DNA of 64,000 bases from DASQPR01 sp963797675 (GCA_963797675.1 CAWCQQ010000002.1:2232001-2296000), one strand, 5' to 3'. Positions 16,240 through 24,998 are shown, numbered from the stretch's first letter. Notes: generated by a model from the letters alone, not told the origin. Made by a program: numbers and translations.

Positions 16240-19047
16240 ATGAACACCATGCCCGCAAGCCCCCAGGATTTCGTCAACCAGCTGCGCCGCGCAGGCCTCG
16301 CGGAGGTGGACGACTCACCGCGCCGCCGTGCCGAGTACTCCACCGACGCATCGCTCTACCGCGTGGTGCCGCAGGTCGTGGCGTTCCCACGGTCGGTGGA
16401 CGAGGTCATCGGGGCACTCTCGGTGTGCCGTGACTTGAAGGTGCCGCTGACCGCCCGCGGCGCCGGTACGTCGATCGCCGGCAACTCCATCGGCACGGGC
16501 CTCGTTCTGGACTTCTCCCGTCACCTCAACCGGGTCATCTCCGTGGACCAGGATGCCGCCACCGCCGTGATCGAGCCCGGCATCGTGCTCGCCGACCTGC
16601 AGAAGGCGATGAAACCGTACGGGCTGCGGTTCGGCCCGGATCCGTCCACGCACAACCGCTGCACGCTCGGCGGCATGATCGGCAACAACTCCTGCGGCTC
16701 GCGTGCGCTCGGCTACGGCCGGACCTCGGACAATGTCACGGCACTCGACGTGATCACGGGCACCGGCGAGCGCCTGGCGCTGCCCGACGGTACCGGCGCG
16801 ACCCAGACGTCGCTGCGCGATGTCGTCGGTCAGCATCTGGCCACGATCCGCACCGAGTTCGGCCGTTTCGGCCGGCAGGTCTCCGGCTACTCGCTCGAAC
16901 ACCTACTGCCCGAGCGCGGCTTCGACGTCACGAAGGCCCTCGTCGGCACCGAAGGCACGCTGGCCGTCGTGCTCGGCGCCACGGTCCGACTCGTCCGTAC
17001 GCCACCAGTCGCGCTCCTCGTCGCGCTCGGCTATCCGGACATGGCGAGCGCCGCCGATGCCGTACCGGCGCTGCTGCCGTACCGGCCGATCGCCGTGGAG
17101 GGCCTGGACAAACGGATCGTCGACGTGCTCGTGGCACGTCGCGGCCCGGGCGCGGTCCCGCCGCTGCCGATCGGCACCGGCTGGCTGTTCGTCGAGTTGG
17201 CCGGCGATACGCAGGGCGACGTGAACGCGACCGCTGCGAAGGTGATCGCCGATGCCGGTGCGCTCGATGCCCGGATCGTCACCGACGCGGCCGAAGCCGC
17301 GACGCTCTGGCGGATCCGGGAGGACGGCGCCGGTCTGGCATCGCGACCGACGAGTGGCAAGCGGTCATATTCCGGCTGGGAGGACGCCGCGGTCCCACCC
17401 GAGAAGCTCGGCGCCTACCTGCGCGAGTTCGAGGCGTTGATGACGAGTCACGGGGTGTCCGGCCTCCCGTACGGGCATTTCGGCGACGGCTGCGTACACG
17501 TCCGGATCGACTTCCCGCTCGATCGACCGGACGGGCACACGGTGTTCCGGGCGTTCCTGCTCGATGCGGCGAAGCTGGTCGCGTCGTACGGCGGGTCGAT
17601 GTCCGGCGAGCACGGCGACGGTCGCGCACGTGGCGAGTTGCTGCCCCTGATGTACTCGTCCGACGCGATCGCCGCGTTCGCCGCCGTCAAGGACGTCTTC
17701 GACCCCGAGGATCTGCTCAACCCGGGTGTCATCGTCCGGCCGAACGCGCTCGACGCGGACATGCGCCTGCCCGCGAAGCATGTCCGGAAGCAGCTGGCGT
17801 TCGCGTACGCCGACGACGGCGGCGACTTCTCCGCGGCCGTCCACCGCTGCACCGGCGTCGGCAAGTGCCGGGCCGATACGACCGACAGCGGCGGCGTGAT
17901 GTGCCCGTCCTACCTGGCCACCCGCAACGAGACCGACAGCACCCGGGGACGAGCCCGAGTGCTCCAGGAGATGGTGAACGGAACGCTGGTCAAGGGCGGT
18001 TGGCGCGCACCCGAAGTCCGCGAGGCGCTCGACCTGTGCCTGTCCTGCAAGGGTTGCTCGTCGGACTGCCCGACCGGTGTGGACATGGCAACGTACAAGT
18101 CCGAAGTTCTGCATCAGGCCTACCGCCGGCGGATCCGGCCGGTGGCGCACTACAGCCTCGGCTGGCTGCCGCGCTGGGCGAGGATGGCCGCGCACGCGCC
18201 GACGTTCGCGAACGCGATGCTCGCCGGGCCGTTTGCGCGGATCGGCAAGCGGCTCGCCGGCATCGACGCGCGCCGCACGCCGCCGGCCTTCGCGGCGTCG
18301 ACGTTCCGGGCGTGGTTCGCCGGTCATCCGGCGGCCACCGGCGATCCGGTGATGCTCTGGGTCGACACGTTCACGAACCACTTCACCCCCGAGGTCGGCG
18401 TCGCGGCCGTCGAGGTGCTCGAACGCGCGGGCTTCTCGGTCCGCGTACCCGCTGATGAATTGTGCTGTGGGTTGACCTGGATCAGCACCGGACAGCTCGA
18501 CGCCGCGCGGAAGATCCTGCGTCGCAGCATCGCGGCTCTGGCGCCCGTTGCCGGCGCCGGCGTGCCGATCGTGGGCCTCGAACCGTCCTGCACGGCGGTC
18601 TTCCGCGGCGACGCCGAGCACCTGTTCACCGACCCCGAGGACCGCTCGCGCGCGGCGGCGGTCGGGTCCGCGACGCGCACGCTCGCGGAGTTGCTCACGG
18701 ATCGCGACGCGAAACTTCCGGACCTCCAAGGGGTACGCGCCGTTGCCCAGCCGCACTGCCACCACCATGCCGTGATGGGCTGGTCGGTCGATGCGGCGCT
18801 GCTGAAGCGGGCCGGTGCCGACGTGCAGGCGGTCGGCGGGTGCTGCGGCCTGGCCGGCAACTTCGGGGTCGAGCGCGGGCATCACGACGTGTCGGTGGCG
18901 GTCGCCGAGACGGCACTGCTCCCGGCGGTACGAGCGGCTGCCGACGGCACGGTGGTGCTCGCCGACGGCTTCTCATGCCGGACCCAGCTCGAATCGCTCG
19001 GCGCGACGCCAGGCATCCACCTGGCACAGCTGCTCGCCGATTCGTAG
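16240..19047 (+). CDS. FAD- and Fe-S-containing 2-hydroxyacid dehydrogenase (GlcD-GlpC fusion)
   Basis: 935 residues. The N-terminal FAD-binding domain of the vanillyl-alcohol-oxidase type (TARGAGTSIAGNS, NNSCGSRALGYG, EHLLPERG) is followed by the FAD-oxidase C domain (PYGHFGDGCVHVRID, SGEHGDGRARGELLP). Two cysteine clusters come next: CTGVGKC...MCPSY near 536 and CLSCKGCSSDCPTG near 599. A C-terminal CCG domain has LEPSCTAVF and CCGLAGNFG near 867. This order matches the YdiJ-like/D-2-hydroxyglutarate or D-lactate dehydrogenase fusions. The likely role is membrane-associated oxidation of a D-2-hydroxyacid, with electrons passed via Fe-S to the respiratory chain; the exact substrate is not readable. 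Confidence 0.9.
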   Translation: MNTMPASPQDFVNQLRRAGLAEVDDSPRRRAEYSTDASLYRVVPQVVAFPRSVDEVIGALSVCRDLKVPLTARGAGTSIAGNSIGTGLVLDFSRHLNRVISVDQDAATAVIEPGIVLADLQKAMKPYGLRFGPDPSTHNRCTLGGMIGNNSCGSRALGYGRTSDNVTALDVITGTGERLALPDGTGATQTSLRDVVGQHLATIRTEFGRFGRQVSGYSLEHLLPERGFDVTKALVGTEGTLAVVLGATVRLVRTPPVALLVALGYPDMASAADAVPALLPYRPIAVEGLDKRIVDVLVARRGPGAVPPLPIGTGWLFVELAGDTQGDVNATAAKVIADAGALDARIVTDAAEAATLWRIREDGAGLASRPTSGKRSYSGWEDAAVPPEKLGAYLREFEALMTSHGVSGLPYGHFGDGCVHVRIDFPLDRPDGHTVFRAFLLDAAKLVASYGGSMSGEHGDGRARGELLPLMYSSDAIAAFAAVKDVFDPEDLLNPGVIVRPNALDADMRLPAKHVRKQLAFAYADDGGDFSAAVHRCTGVGKCRADTTDSGGVMCPSYLATRNETDSTRGRARVLQEMVNGTLVKGGWRAPEVREALDLCLSCKGCSSDCPTGVDMATYKSEVLHQAYRRRIRPVAHYSLGWLPRWARMAAHAPTFANAMLAGPFARIGKRLAGIDARRTPPAFAASTFRAWFAGHPAATGDPVMLWVDTFTNHFTPEVGVAAVEVLERAGFSVRVPADELCCGLTWISTGQLDAARKILRRSIAALAPVAGAGVPIVGLEPSCTAVFRGDAEHLFTDPEDRSRAAAVGSATRTLAELLTDRDAKLPDLQGVRAVAQPHCHHHAVMGWSVDAALLKRAGADVQAVGGCCGLAGNFGVERGHHDVSVAVAETALLPAVRAAADGTVVLADGFSCRTQLESLGATPGIHLAQLLADS

Positions 19048-19102
19048 CGCCGCATCGGATCCTGGCGCCGGGCTTGCGGCTGAAGGCAGCGTGCATGATC
19101 GG

Positions 19103-19172
19103 AGATCTTGGCTGGAGTGGAGGGCGACGGTCATGATCATGGGGAAATAGGAGCCGTGGGCAGCCAAGATCT
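19103..19172. repeat. 12-bp inverted repeat enclosing 46 nt
   Basis: AGATCTTGGCTG (19103-19114) and CAGCCAAGATCT (19161-19172) are perfect inverse copies. The loop contains CATGATCATG, itself a palindrome. The element lies between the dehydrogenase and the MazG-like gene and could be a terminator, a structured leader or an operator. Confidence 0.55.
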
Positions 19173-19226
19173 GTGATGTTCCGGTGTGGGGTCGCACGGT
19201 CGCGCGACGTCGTCGAGAATTTCGGG

Positions 19227-19565
19227 ATGGAGATATCGGAGGCAACCGCTCGTGCGATGCAGATTCACGCGTTGTACGACGACCTCAACATGCGCGTCCG
19301 GGAACGGGTCTGGACGCGCGAGGAGTTCATGCTCGGCTTCATGGGCGACGTGGGTGATCTCGCCAAGCTGGTGATGGCCGAGGAGGGCGTACGGTCGATT
19401 CCGGACAGCCGTGCGGCACTCGAGCACGAACTGGCCGACTGTCTCTGGTCGGTCCTCGTTCTCGCCCGGCTGTACGAGGTCGACCTTTCCGCGGTATTCG
19501 ACCGGACCATGAACGATTTGGCCGAGCACATCCGGGAGCAGCTGGAGTCTCCGCTTACGGGGTGA
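19227..19565 (+). CDS. MazG-like nucleotide pyrophosphohydrolase-fold protein
   Basis: 112 residues from the ATG at 19227; GTG/ATG starts at 19173-19176 would add up to 18 less typical residues. The sequence is all-helical, with EHELADCLWSVLVLARLY matching the second-helix metal motif of the MazG/all-alpha NTP pyrophosphatase family (E-x-x-D type), and an upstream Glu-rich helix (MGDVGDLAKLVMAEEG). Such proteins hydrolyse (d)NTPs to NMP and pyrophosphate, often as house-cleaning enzymes. The usual first EExxE motif is degenerate here (EFMLGFMGDVGD), so activity is uncertain. The 3' end overlaps the convergent peptidase gene by 11 bp. Confidence 0.7.
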   Translation: MEISEATARAMQIHALYDDLNMRVRERVWTREEFMLGFMGDVGDLAKLVMAEEGVRSIPDSRAALEHELADCLWSVLVLARLYEVDLSAVFDRTMNDLAEHIREQLESPLTG

Positions 19566-21249
19566 TCGAGGGGCTGGTGTTCGCTGCCATCGGCGTACCC
19601 ATGTTGATGCCCGGTCCGAGGCCTGTCTGCGTCCACAGGATCCCGGTGTTGGCCTGGTACGCGGCTTGGAACGGGAATCCGACCAACGGCATGATGCTCG
19701 GGCTGGTGCCGGACCGCATGGGCAACGCGGTGTCGGCATTGCGGTACGTGCCGGCCTCCCAGAGATGGCCGTTGCTGCCTTGGAAGGCGATCTGATAGCC
19801 GTTGCTGGGCAGCACGGCGATCGCCGGACTGGTGCCGGCCATCTCGGCATATCCGGTCGAGACGCCGCCGCCGGACAGCGTTTGCGTCCAGAGCACGCCG
19901 GTGTTGGCTTGGAACGCGATCCGGAACGTGACGTTCGGGATCGCTGCGATGCTCGGACTCGTGCCGGCCATCATGCCCAGTCGGGTGTCGAAGTTGATGG
20001 AGCTGCCGACCTCCCACAGATCGGCGTTGCTGCCCTGGAACGCAGTCTCGAACCCGCCGCCGGGCAGAGCGACGATGCTCGGGCTGGTGCCGGCCTTCAT
20101 CGCGTACCCGGTGGAGGCGCCGCCGGACGCGAGCGTGAAGTTGTACAGGATCCCGCTGTTGGCCTGGAACGCGACCTGGAACGTGCCGGTCGACGACGCC
20201 GCGATGCTCGGACTCGTGCCGGCCATCATGCCCAGCTGGGTGTTGAACGTGAATTGCGTACCGTAGATCATCAACAGCCCGGTGGTCGCCTGATAGGCGC
20301 CCTCGAAGCCGTTGTTGGGCAGCGTGGTGATGGCCGGGCTGGTGCCGGCCATCACGTTCTGGCCCAGGTAGCCGGACCCGGACGGGGTGGTCTGCCAGAG
20401 CGAGCCGCCGACGTTGCTGCTCTGTACCGCGATCTTCGCGCTGCCGGCGATGTTGAAGCCGTTGCCGAACGAGACCGGGAACGCGCTCGTCGAGGCGTCG
20501 ATCGGACCGGTGGTGGCGTAACCGCCGCCGACCGGGTCGGACAGATCCACCGGCGCGACGCCCGCGGTCGCGAGCGGACCGCCGTTGATCGACGAACTGC
20601 GGAAGCCGACGAAGCCGAAATTCGACAGCGGGGCCTCCCCGCTGGTGGTCGTCGGCGCCGCCACGACGATCTCCGCGCTCGAGTTCTGGCTGAACGGTAC
20701 GCCGAGGAGGGTGTGATTCTCCGTCCAGTGCTGGGTGCCGTCGCTGAGAATGAACGTGTACGACGTGCCGGATCGCGTGACGGTCGCGGCCAGATTGTCG
20801 CCGGGGCGGAGCACGTCGGTGTAGTAGGTCGCCGGCGACGGATAAAGCTCGTACCAGGCGCGATAGGTTGCGGCGCCGCCGGAGCAATCCACCTCAGTGC
20901 CGGTCTGCTCGGCGGTCCCGTTGGTGGATCCGTCGAAGCCGACGAGGGTGCCCTGCTCGCCATTGGTGGCACAGGACGCCGCTGGCTGCACCCAGCTGGA
21001 GCTGACGCTGGTGAACTGCCCGGGCAACCCGTTGGCAACGTACCCGCCCCATTGTTGGCTGGTCGGATTCGGGTCGAATGGCCTGACCCCTTGCGGCGAC
21101 ACCGCGGCTTGGCCCGTTTCCGGCCCCATATACGTGCCGAGCTGGGCAGACGAATGAGGGTTTGGCGTCGCGGACGCGGCGGTCGGGGTGCCGGTGACCG
21201 CCACAACGACGGCTATCGCGGTGACGGACAGGGTACGGAAGATGTGCAC
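19555..21249 (-). CDS. secreted G1-family glutamic endopeptidase with C-terminal repeat domain
   Basis: 564 residues. A Sec signal peptide (about 1-28) precedes a G1/eqolisin domain (about 60-275): WGGYV, SSSWVQPA, the candidate catalytic Gln115 in AEQTGTE and Glu134 in AWYELYP. The C-terminal half holds six repeats of about 45 residues, each with AGTSPSI near its start and AFQANTG-LW or AFQGSN-LWE in the middle; a seventh begins and stops at NTSPSITP. The two sequence types alternate. The pattern resembles Trp/Gln-rich lectin or propeller repeats and may bind substrate or glycan (inference). GTG start with AAGGAG 6-8 nt upstream. It acts outside the cell at acid pH, if family behaviour holds. 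Confidence 0.88.
   Translation of the reverse strand: MHIFRTLSVTAIAVVVAVTGTPTAASATPNPHSSAQLGTYMGPETGQAAVSPQGVRPFDPNPTSQQWGGYVANGLPGQFTSVSSSWVQPAASCATNGEQGTLVGFDGSTNGTAEQTGTEVDCSGGAATYRAWYELYPSPATYYTDVLRPGDNLAATVTRSGTSYTFILSDGTQHWTENHTLLGVPFSQNSSAEIVVAAPTTTSGEAPLSNFGFVGFRSSSINGGPLATAGVAPVDLSDPVGGGYATTGPIDASTSAFPVSFGNGFNIAGSAKIAVQSSNVGGSLWQTTPSGSGYLGQNVMAGTSPAITTLPNNGFEGAYQATTGLLMIYGTQFTFNTQLGMMAGTSPSIAASSTGTFQVAFQANSGILYNFTLASGGASTGYAMKAGTSPSIVALPGGGFETAFQGSNADLWEVGSSINFDTRLGMMAGTSPSIAAIPNVTFRIAFQANTGVLWTQTLSGGGVSTGYAEMAGTSPAIAVLPSNGYQIAFQGSNGHLWEAGTYRNADTALPMRSGTSPSIMPLVGFPFQAAYQANTGILWTQTGLGPGINMGTPMAANTSPSITP
19570..20390 (-). repeat. six tandem protein-coding repeats in the glutamic peptidase
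   Basis: The repeat unit is about 135 bp and encodes GTSPSI...AFQ...G-LW. Units alternate between a QANTG-LWTQ form and a QGSN-LWE form, suggesting an ancestral two-unit duplication. The last copy is cut at about ten codons by the stop. Confidence 0.75.
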
Positions 21250-21515
21250 CGGACACTCCTTGTCGGAGGGCAGCCCAAACGATGTCGTCCCCGACGATAA
21301 TCACAACATCGGCAACGGTCAATGCGTGGCCGGGACCGGCAGGTCGAAATCGCCACCATCCGTCCGGGAAGTTCCGCGTCAACGCCAACGGCAAGCTTCG
21401 TCCTTGACACGCGGCGCATCATGATCTCGTGACTCGCTACCACCGCTCGTACGCGCACGTCGTGATCGCGTTCCTCGTTTCGCCCAGCTGGGCATCGTTT
21501 TACTCGGAAGACAGC

Positions 21516-21686
21516 ATGCCGCGGCGCCGCGATCGGCCGCAGTCGGCCGCCCCGGTGGTGATGACCGACGCGGACATCAGCGCCGCCTCGCACGTGCTCT
21601 CCCGGAAGCACCAGCGCGGCGAGCTGACCGACGACGAGTTCGCGGCGCTCGACAGCGCGTTGCGGCGAGAACACAGTCGCGGCTGA
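21516..21686 (+). CDS. small SHOCT-like protein
   Basis: 56 residues from the ATG at 21516 (GGAAGA upstream). A GTG at 21429 would give 85 residues with a short hydrophobic start. After an Arg/Pro-rich N-terminus the C-terminal helix pair LSRKHQRGELTDDEFAALDSAL is a typical SHOCT signature (L-x-x-G-x-I/L-T-x-x-E-F). SHOCT domains usually sit at protein ends and mediate oligomerisation; a free-standing one has no assignable role. It ends 52 bp before a hairpin shared with the convergent glycosidase fragment. Confidence 0.6.
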   Translation: MPRRRDRPQSAAPVVMTDADISAASHVLSRKHQRGELTDDEFAALDSALRREHSRG

Positions 21687-21738
21687 TCGACCAGGCGCAC
21701 CTGAACGACGACCACGGGGGGCAACGGGAACGGCGCCG

Positions 21739-21767
21739 CTGGGCTGACGGACGATCCGTCAGCCCAG
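21739..21767. terminator. perfect 13-bp-stem hairpin between convergent genes
   Basis: The arms CTGGGCTGACGGA and TCCGTCAGCCCAG flank a 3-nt loop. It serves the SHOCT-like gene on the plus strand and the glycosidase fragment on the minus strand. There is no T-tract. Confidence 0.8.
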
Positions 21768-21780
21768 GGGAACCGGGCGG

Positions 21781-22629
21781 TCAGCCGATCGAGAACGCGT
21801 ACAGGTCGCCGCCGGTGACATCGAACTTGAGCCGGAATTGCCCGGTGGGCAGCGTCGTGGTGGAGCCCCACGTCACGGTCACACCGGGCGCGGTCGCGTT
21901 GGTCGTGATCGCGGTCGCGTTCGCGGCGCCATAGCCCGGCAGCGGATTACCGTTCACGTCCAGAACCTCGACCTTGAGCGATCCTGACACGCCGGGGTCG
22001 TAATTGACGGTCAGCTTGTTGTGGCCGGCCGTGTACGAGAGCGGACGCGTCGTGACACTGCCGACGCCACCGGAGTGGAACGATTCGAGCCGGTCCTTGG
22101 GCCATTCGACCACTCCGATGCCCGATGTCGAACCGGGCATGGAGTGCGGCTGCGAGAATCCGCCGTAGTAGAGCCACGTCTCCTGCGCGGTACCGACGGT
22201 CATGTCGATCAGCGTCGTGCCGGTCACCTGGTAGCCCCAGTCCCACGGCGTCGGGGACGCCGACAAGAGCTGGGTCATCACGTTGTCGCGATCGGGGCGG
22301 CTCCAATTCGTCCCGTCGGTCGAGGCCGCGATTTCGATGTGGATGTGCCCCGTGTCGCCGCCGACGCTGGTCTTGTTGACGCTGGCGATGTCGAAGACCC
22401 AGGGCAGGCCGACGTACTGGTCGCCGTAGCGGATCGCGGGCATGCCGTAGATCTCCGTGGGGCCGGCGGTGCCGTTCGGGTTGTTCGCGTTGTCCAGGAC
22501 ATCACCGGCGAATGCCGGCTGCGGTGCGGTCCAGGTCAGGAAGTCGGTGCTCGTCGATTCCCAGACCGTGCGCGGACCCGGTGACGTACCGGTGACGTAG
22601 TCGGTCGGATACTGCTTCGACATCGCCAC
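21781..22629 (-). pseudogene. glycosidase-like protein, 5'-truncated
   Basis: 282 residues from a GTG at 22629. The sequence resembles the later part of five-bladed propeller glycosidases (GH32/43-like): a blade with WESTSTDFLTWT, another with GHIHIEIAASTDGTNW, and a C-terminal beta-sandwich as in GH32 enzymes. The reading frame stays open upstream to at least 22720 without ATG, GTG or TTG, and codes for convincing protein (ERLAYRIDPTIGKYVAMSK reads straight through the nominal start). No signal peptide or first blades exist upstream, where a methyltransferase gene and its leader lie. I read this as a 3' remnant, probably not functional. Alternatively an unusual start could be used. Confidence 0.55.
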
Positions 22630-22830
22630 GTACTTGCCGATCGTCGGGTCGATACGGTACGCGAGCCGTTCGGTTAACTCTCTACGGGGGGCCGGTTCGG
22701 CGTGGCTGACGGTATCGGCGGTGGTCGGTGCAGGACAGGCGTTGGCCCCTACGGGCCAGCGGTTCCGTGCTACCGTCCGTGCGTCGGGTCGAGTCCAGGA
22801 CTCACGTGGAGACGGAGAGGGGGCGAGTTG

Positions 22831-22905
22831 ATGGCCGCGGTCGTTGGCGCATCTGCGCCGTGCTGCACGCTGTCCGTCCTCACCTCCACGACCTCGACCG
22901 CCTGA
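22831..22905 (+). CDS. possible 24-residue upstream leader ORF
   Basis: ATG at 22831, preceded by a purine-rich GGAGAGGGGGCGAG, opens a 24-codon ORF with two adjacent Cys codons (A-P-C-C-T-L) that ends 50 bp before the methyltransferase ATG. It lies in the 326-bp region between the glycosidase remnant and the methyltransferase, where a -10-like TACCGT is also seen near 22771. Position and size fit a regulatory uORF; conservation cannot be judged here. Confidence 0.3.
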   Translation: MAAVVGASAPCCTLSVLTSTTSTA

Positions 22906-22955
22906 CGTTTCCGTCGCGGTGCGGGGTTTCGACTCCGACCAAAGGAATCTCTGTC

Positions 22956-23963
22956 ATGACAATCGCCTCTGACCAGGTGCGTACGCTGCTGCGTGCGGCC
23001 GGACCACTGCCCGGCGAACCTCGCGTCCTGTGCCTCGGCGCCGGATCGCTGGCCGATGCACTACCCGCGTGCGGGGCACAGGTCGACACCGAAGCGGTGC
23101 CCGGTGTCGCGTACCACATGATTTGCGGCATCGACGCGGGCCGCGACCACCTTCCGCGCCTTGCGCCCGGCGGCGTTGTGGTCACGACCGCCGGTACGCC
23201 GATCCGGCGCGACGACGACGAGCAGCTGCGCCGCCGGCTCGCCGTGCCCGGCTATGACCGCGCGGCCGGATATCCGCCGCACTGGCTGCTGGATCACGAA
23301 ATGGGTCCGAATCCGTTGTGGCTCACCGAATCGCTGATGTCGGTGATGGATCTCAAGCCCGGCATGCGAGTGCTGGATCTCGGCTGCGGCAGAGCGTTGA
23401 CGTCGATATTCCTCGCCCGGGAATACGGCGTCACGGTTTGGGCGGCCGACCTGTGGATCGATCCGGCGCCGAACTGGAGCCGGATCCGTGCCGCCGGCGT
23501 CGACGATGTGGTGTTCCCGCTGAAGGCGGAGGCGCACGCGTTGCCGTTCGCGGACGGGTTCTTCGACGCGATCGTGGCCGTCGACTCGTACGAGTACTTC
23601 GGGTCCGACGATCGCTACATTGCCGTGCTGAGCAGGTTTGTGAAGCCCGGTGGGCAGATCGGCGTTGCGCAGCCGATCACGTTCATCGAGATGGACGGCG
23701 AGGAACCGGAGCACCTCCGCGACGTGTGGAACTGGGAGTTCCATACGTGGCACACCTCGTCCTGGTGGCGCAAGCACTGGGCGAAGACCGGCAAGGTACG
23801 CGTCGACGTGGCCGAGGAGATCCCGGACTCGGCACGGACCTGGCGCGACTGGGAAGACACGATGGTCGCCGAGCGCGCCCACGATCCGGCGATCGCCGCG
23901 GTGATGGCCGAGGACGCCGGGCGTACGTTCGGCTTCGGCCGTCTCGTCGCTCGACGCGTCTAG
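22956..23963 (+). CDS. SAM-dependent methyltransferase
   Basis: 335 residues from the ATG at 22956, with AAAGGAA 7-8 nt upstream. The reading frame open from 22728 is leader sequence. An N-terminal region of about 110 residues resembles a degenerate Rossmann unit (VLCLGAGSLADAL). The catalytic class I methyltransferase domain follows: motif I VLDLGCGRALTS near residue 135, an acidic residue in WAADLW, and FDAIVAVDSYEYFG as motif IV. A Trp-rich tail (HTWHTSSWWRKHW) is distinctive. The substrate is unknown; the overall pattern is like the cyclopropane-synthase/UbiE-related group used on small molecules or lipids. Confidence 0.8.
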   Translation: MTIASDQVRTLLRAAGPLPGEPRVLCLGAGSLADALPACGAQVDTEAVPGVAYHMICGIDAGRDHLPRLAPGGVVVTTAGTPIRRDDDEQLRRRLAVPGYDRAAGYPPHWLLDHEMGPNPLWLTESLMSVMDLKPGMRVLDLGCGRALTSIFLAREYGVTVWAADLWIDPAPNWSRIRAAGVDDVVFPLKAEAHALPFADGFFDAIVAVDSYEYFGSDDRYIAVLSRFVKPGGQIGVAQPITFIEMDGEEPEHLRDVWNWEFHTWHTSSWWRKHWAKTGKVRVDVAEEIPDSARTWRDWEDTMVAERAHDPAIAAVMAEDAGRTFGFGRLVARRV

Positions 23964-23970
23964 ATCCGAC

Positions 23971-24002
23971 GAGCCGGGTCGTCGTCAACGGCGACCCGGC
24001 TC
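23971..24002. terminator. perfect 11-bp-stem hairpin between convergent genes
   Basis: The arms GAGCCGGGTCG and CGACCCGGCTC flank a 10-nt loop. It starts 8 bp after the methyltransferase stop and faces the second glutamic peptidase. Confidence 0.75.
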
Positions 24003-24029
24003 ACGGTCACGACAACCGGATGAGCGGCG

Positions 24030-24998
24030 TCATTCGGCGGCAATACCGTCGAAGAAATCGACCTTGAACGTGTTGTCGGTGAAGACGACCGGCTGCGAGG
24101 TGATGGCGTCGGAGCCGTTCACCATCGTGATGAGATCCCCGGACTTGGGTGTGATGGCGCGGCCGCTGCGCAGCTTGGCAGTGCAGTTGTCGAACAACAC
24201 CGAGACGTATCGCCCGAGTGAGTTACGTCGGCCGCCCGGGGCGGCCTCCGGAAGCTCGACGATCCATTCGGCGGTGGCGCCGTTCGCCGCCACGTTGGCC
24301 GGAGCGTTCCACGTGAACGACGTCATCGCCGTGCTGGTCCGGTTGAACAGGTGGAAGGAGGCTTCGACCGGGGAGAGCAGGACGATGTCGCAATGGACGT
24401 TGTCGCCGGGCGACACCGGGAAGTTCTCGATCATGCGTGGTCCCTGGGGCACCCACTCGAACCAGGCGTAGGTGAGGTCCGCCCAGGGAAGTGTGGAGAT
24501 CAGCCGGGTCGTTCCGGCCTGGACGAGACTGATCGGCGTGGGGTTGTCCCGGTACGTGAATCCGTCGATCCCTATCCATGACGCGCAGATGAACGGTGGC
24601 TGCTGGCCGGCGACGGTGCCCATGTTCGGAACAATCCAGCTTCCGGACACCGCAGTCACCGTGTTGTTCGGCTCGTGGAACGCGACGCAGCCGGCCCAGT
24701 TGCCCTCCGTGCCGAAGCTCGGCAGCGGAGTGGGATCGATGTCGGGTCCGGTCTCATTGACGCTGGTCACCTGATCGGCCGGCAGGGGGCCGAATACCGG
24801 CGAGATGACCGTCGTCACCTCGGACACCAGGGCCCGCCAGTGCCGGAGCCCCGCGGCATCCTCAACGGCGTGGGGCCGTCGCGGAAACCCGTAGCGTTGC
24901 AGATCCTCATCGCTCGCCCGGACCGGATCGAAGCCGGGCGGCGGTGGCGGGAATAGCCTGGGGCCGAGTTGCTCATGGGACCTGCGAATGTCGACCAC
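24030..24998 (-). CDS. second G1-family glutamic endopeptidase
   Basis: 322 residues. A Pro-rich N-terminal region (PPPPPGFDP and ASDEDLQRYGFPRRP) typical of actinobacterial G1 homologues replaces a signal peptide; I see no Sec signal or membrane helix, so export is uncertain. The catalytic domain has WAGCVAF, GSWIVPN, SWIGIDG, candidate catalytic Gln160 in ISLVQAG and Glu181 in TYAWFEWVP. GTG start with GGAGG about 7 nt upstream. It is a distant paralogue of the repeat-bearing peptidase 3 kb away and lacks its C-terminal repeats. Confidence 0.85.
   Translation of the reverse strand: MVDIRRSHEQLGPRLFPPPPPGFDPVRASDEDLQRYGFPRRPHAVEDAAGLRHWRALVSEVTTVISPVFGPLPADQVTSVNETGPDIDPTPLPSFGTEGNWAGCVAFHEPNNTVTAVSGSWIVPNMGTVAGQQPPFICASWIGIDGFTYRDNPTPISLVQAGTTRLISTLPWADLTYAWFEWVPQGPRMIENFPVSPGDNVHCDIVLLSPVEASFHLFNRTSTAMTSFTWNAPANVAANGATAEWIVELPEAAPGGRRNSLGRYVSVLFDNCTAKLRSGRAITPKSGDLITMVNGSDAITSQPVVFTDNTFKVDFFDGIAAE

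Noticed and set aside
19570..20390. Repeat-rich plus-strand ORFs within the peptidase repeats
   Set aside because: They are the antisense of the tandem protein repeats and have no signal or domain; the minus-strand reading has a signal peptide and catalytic motifs.
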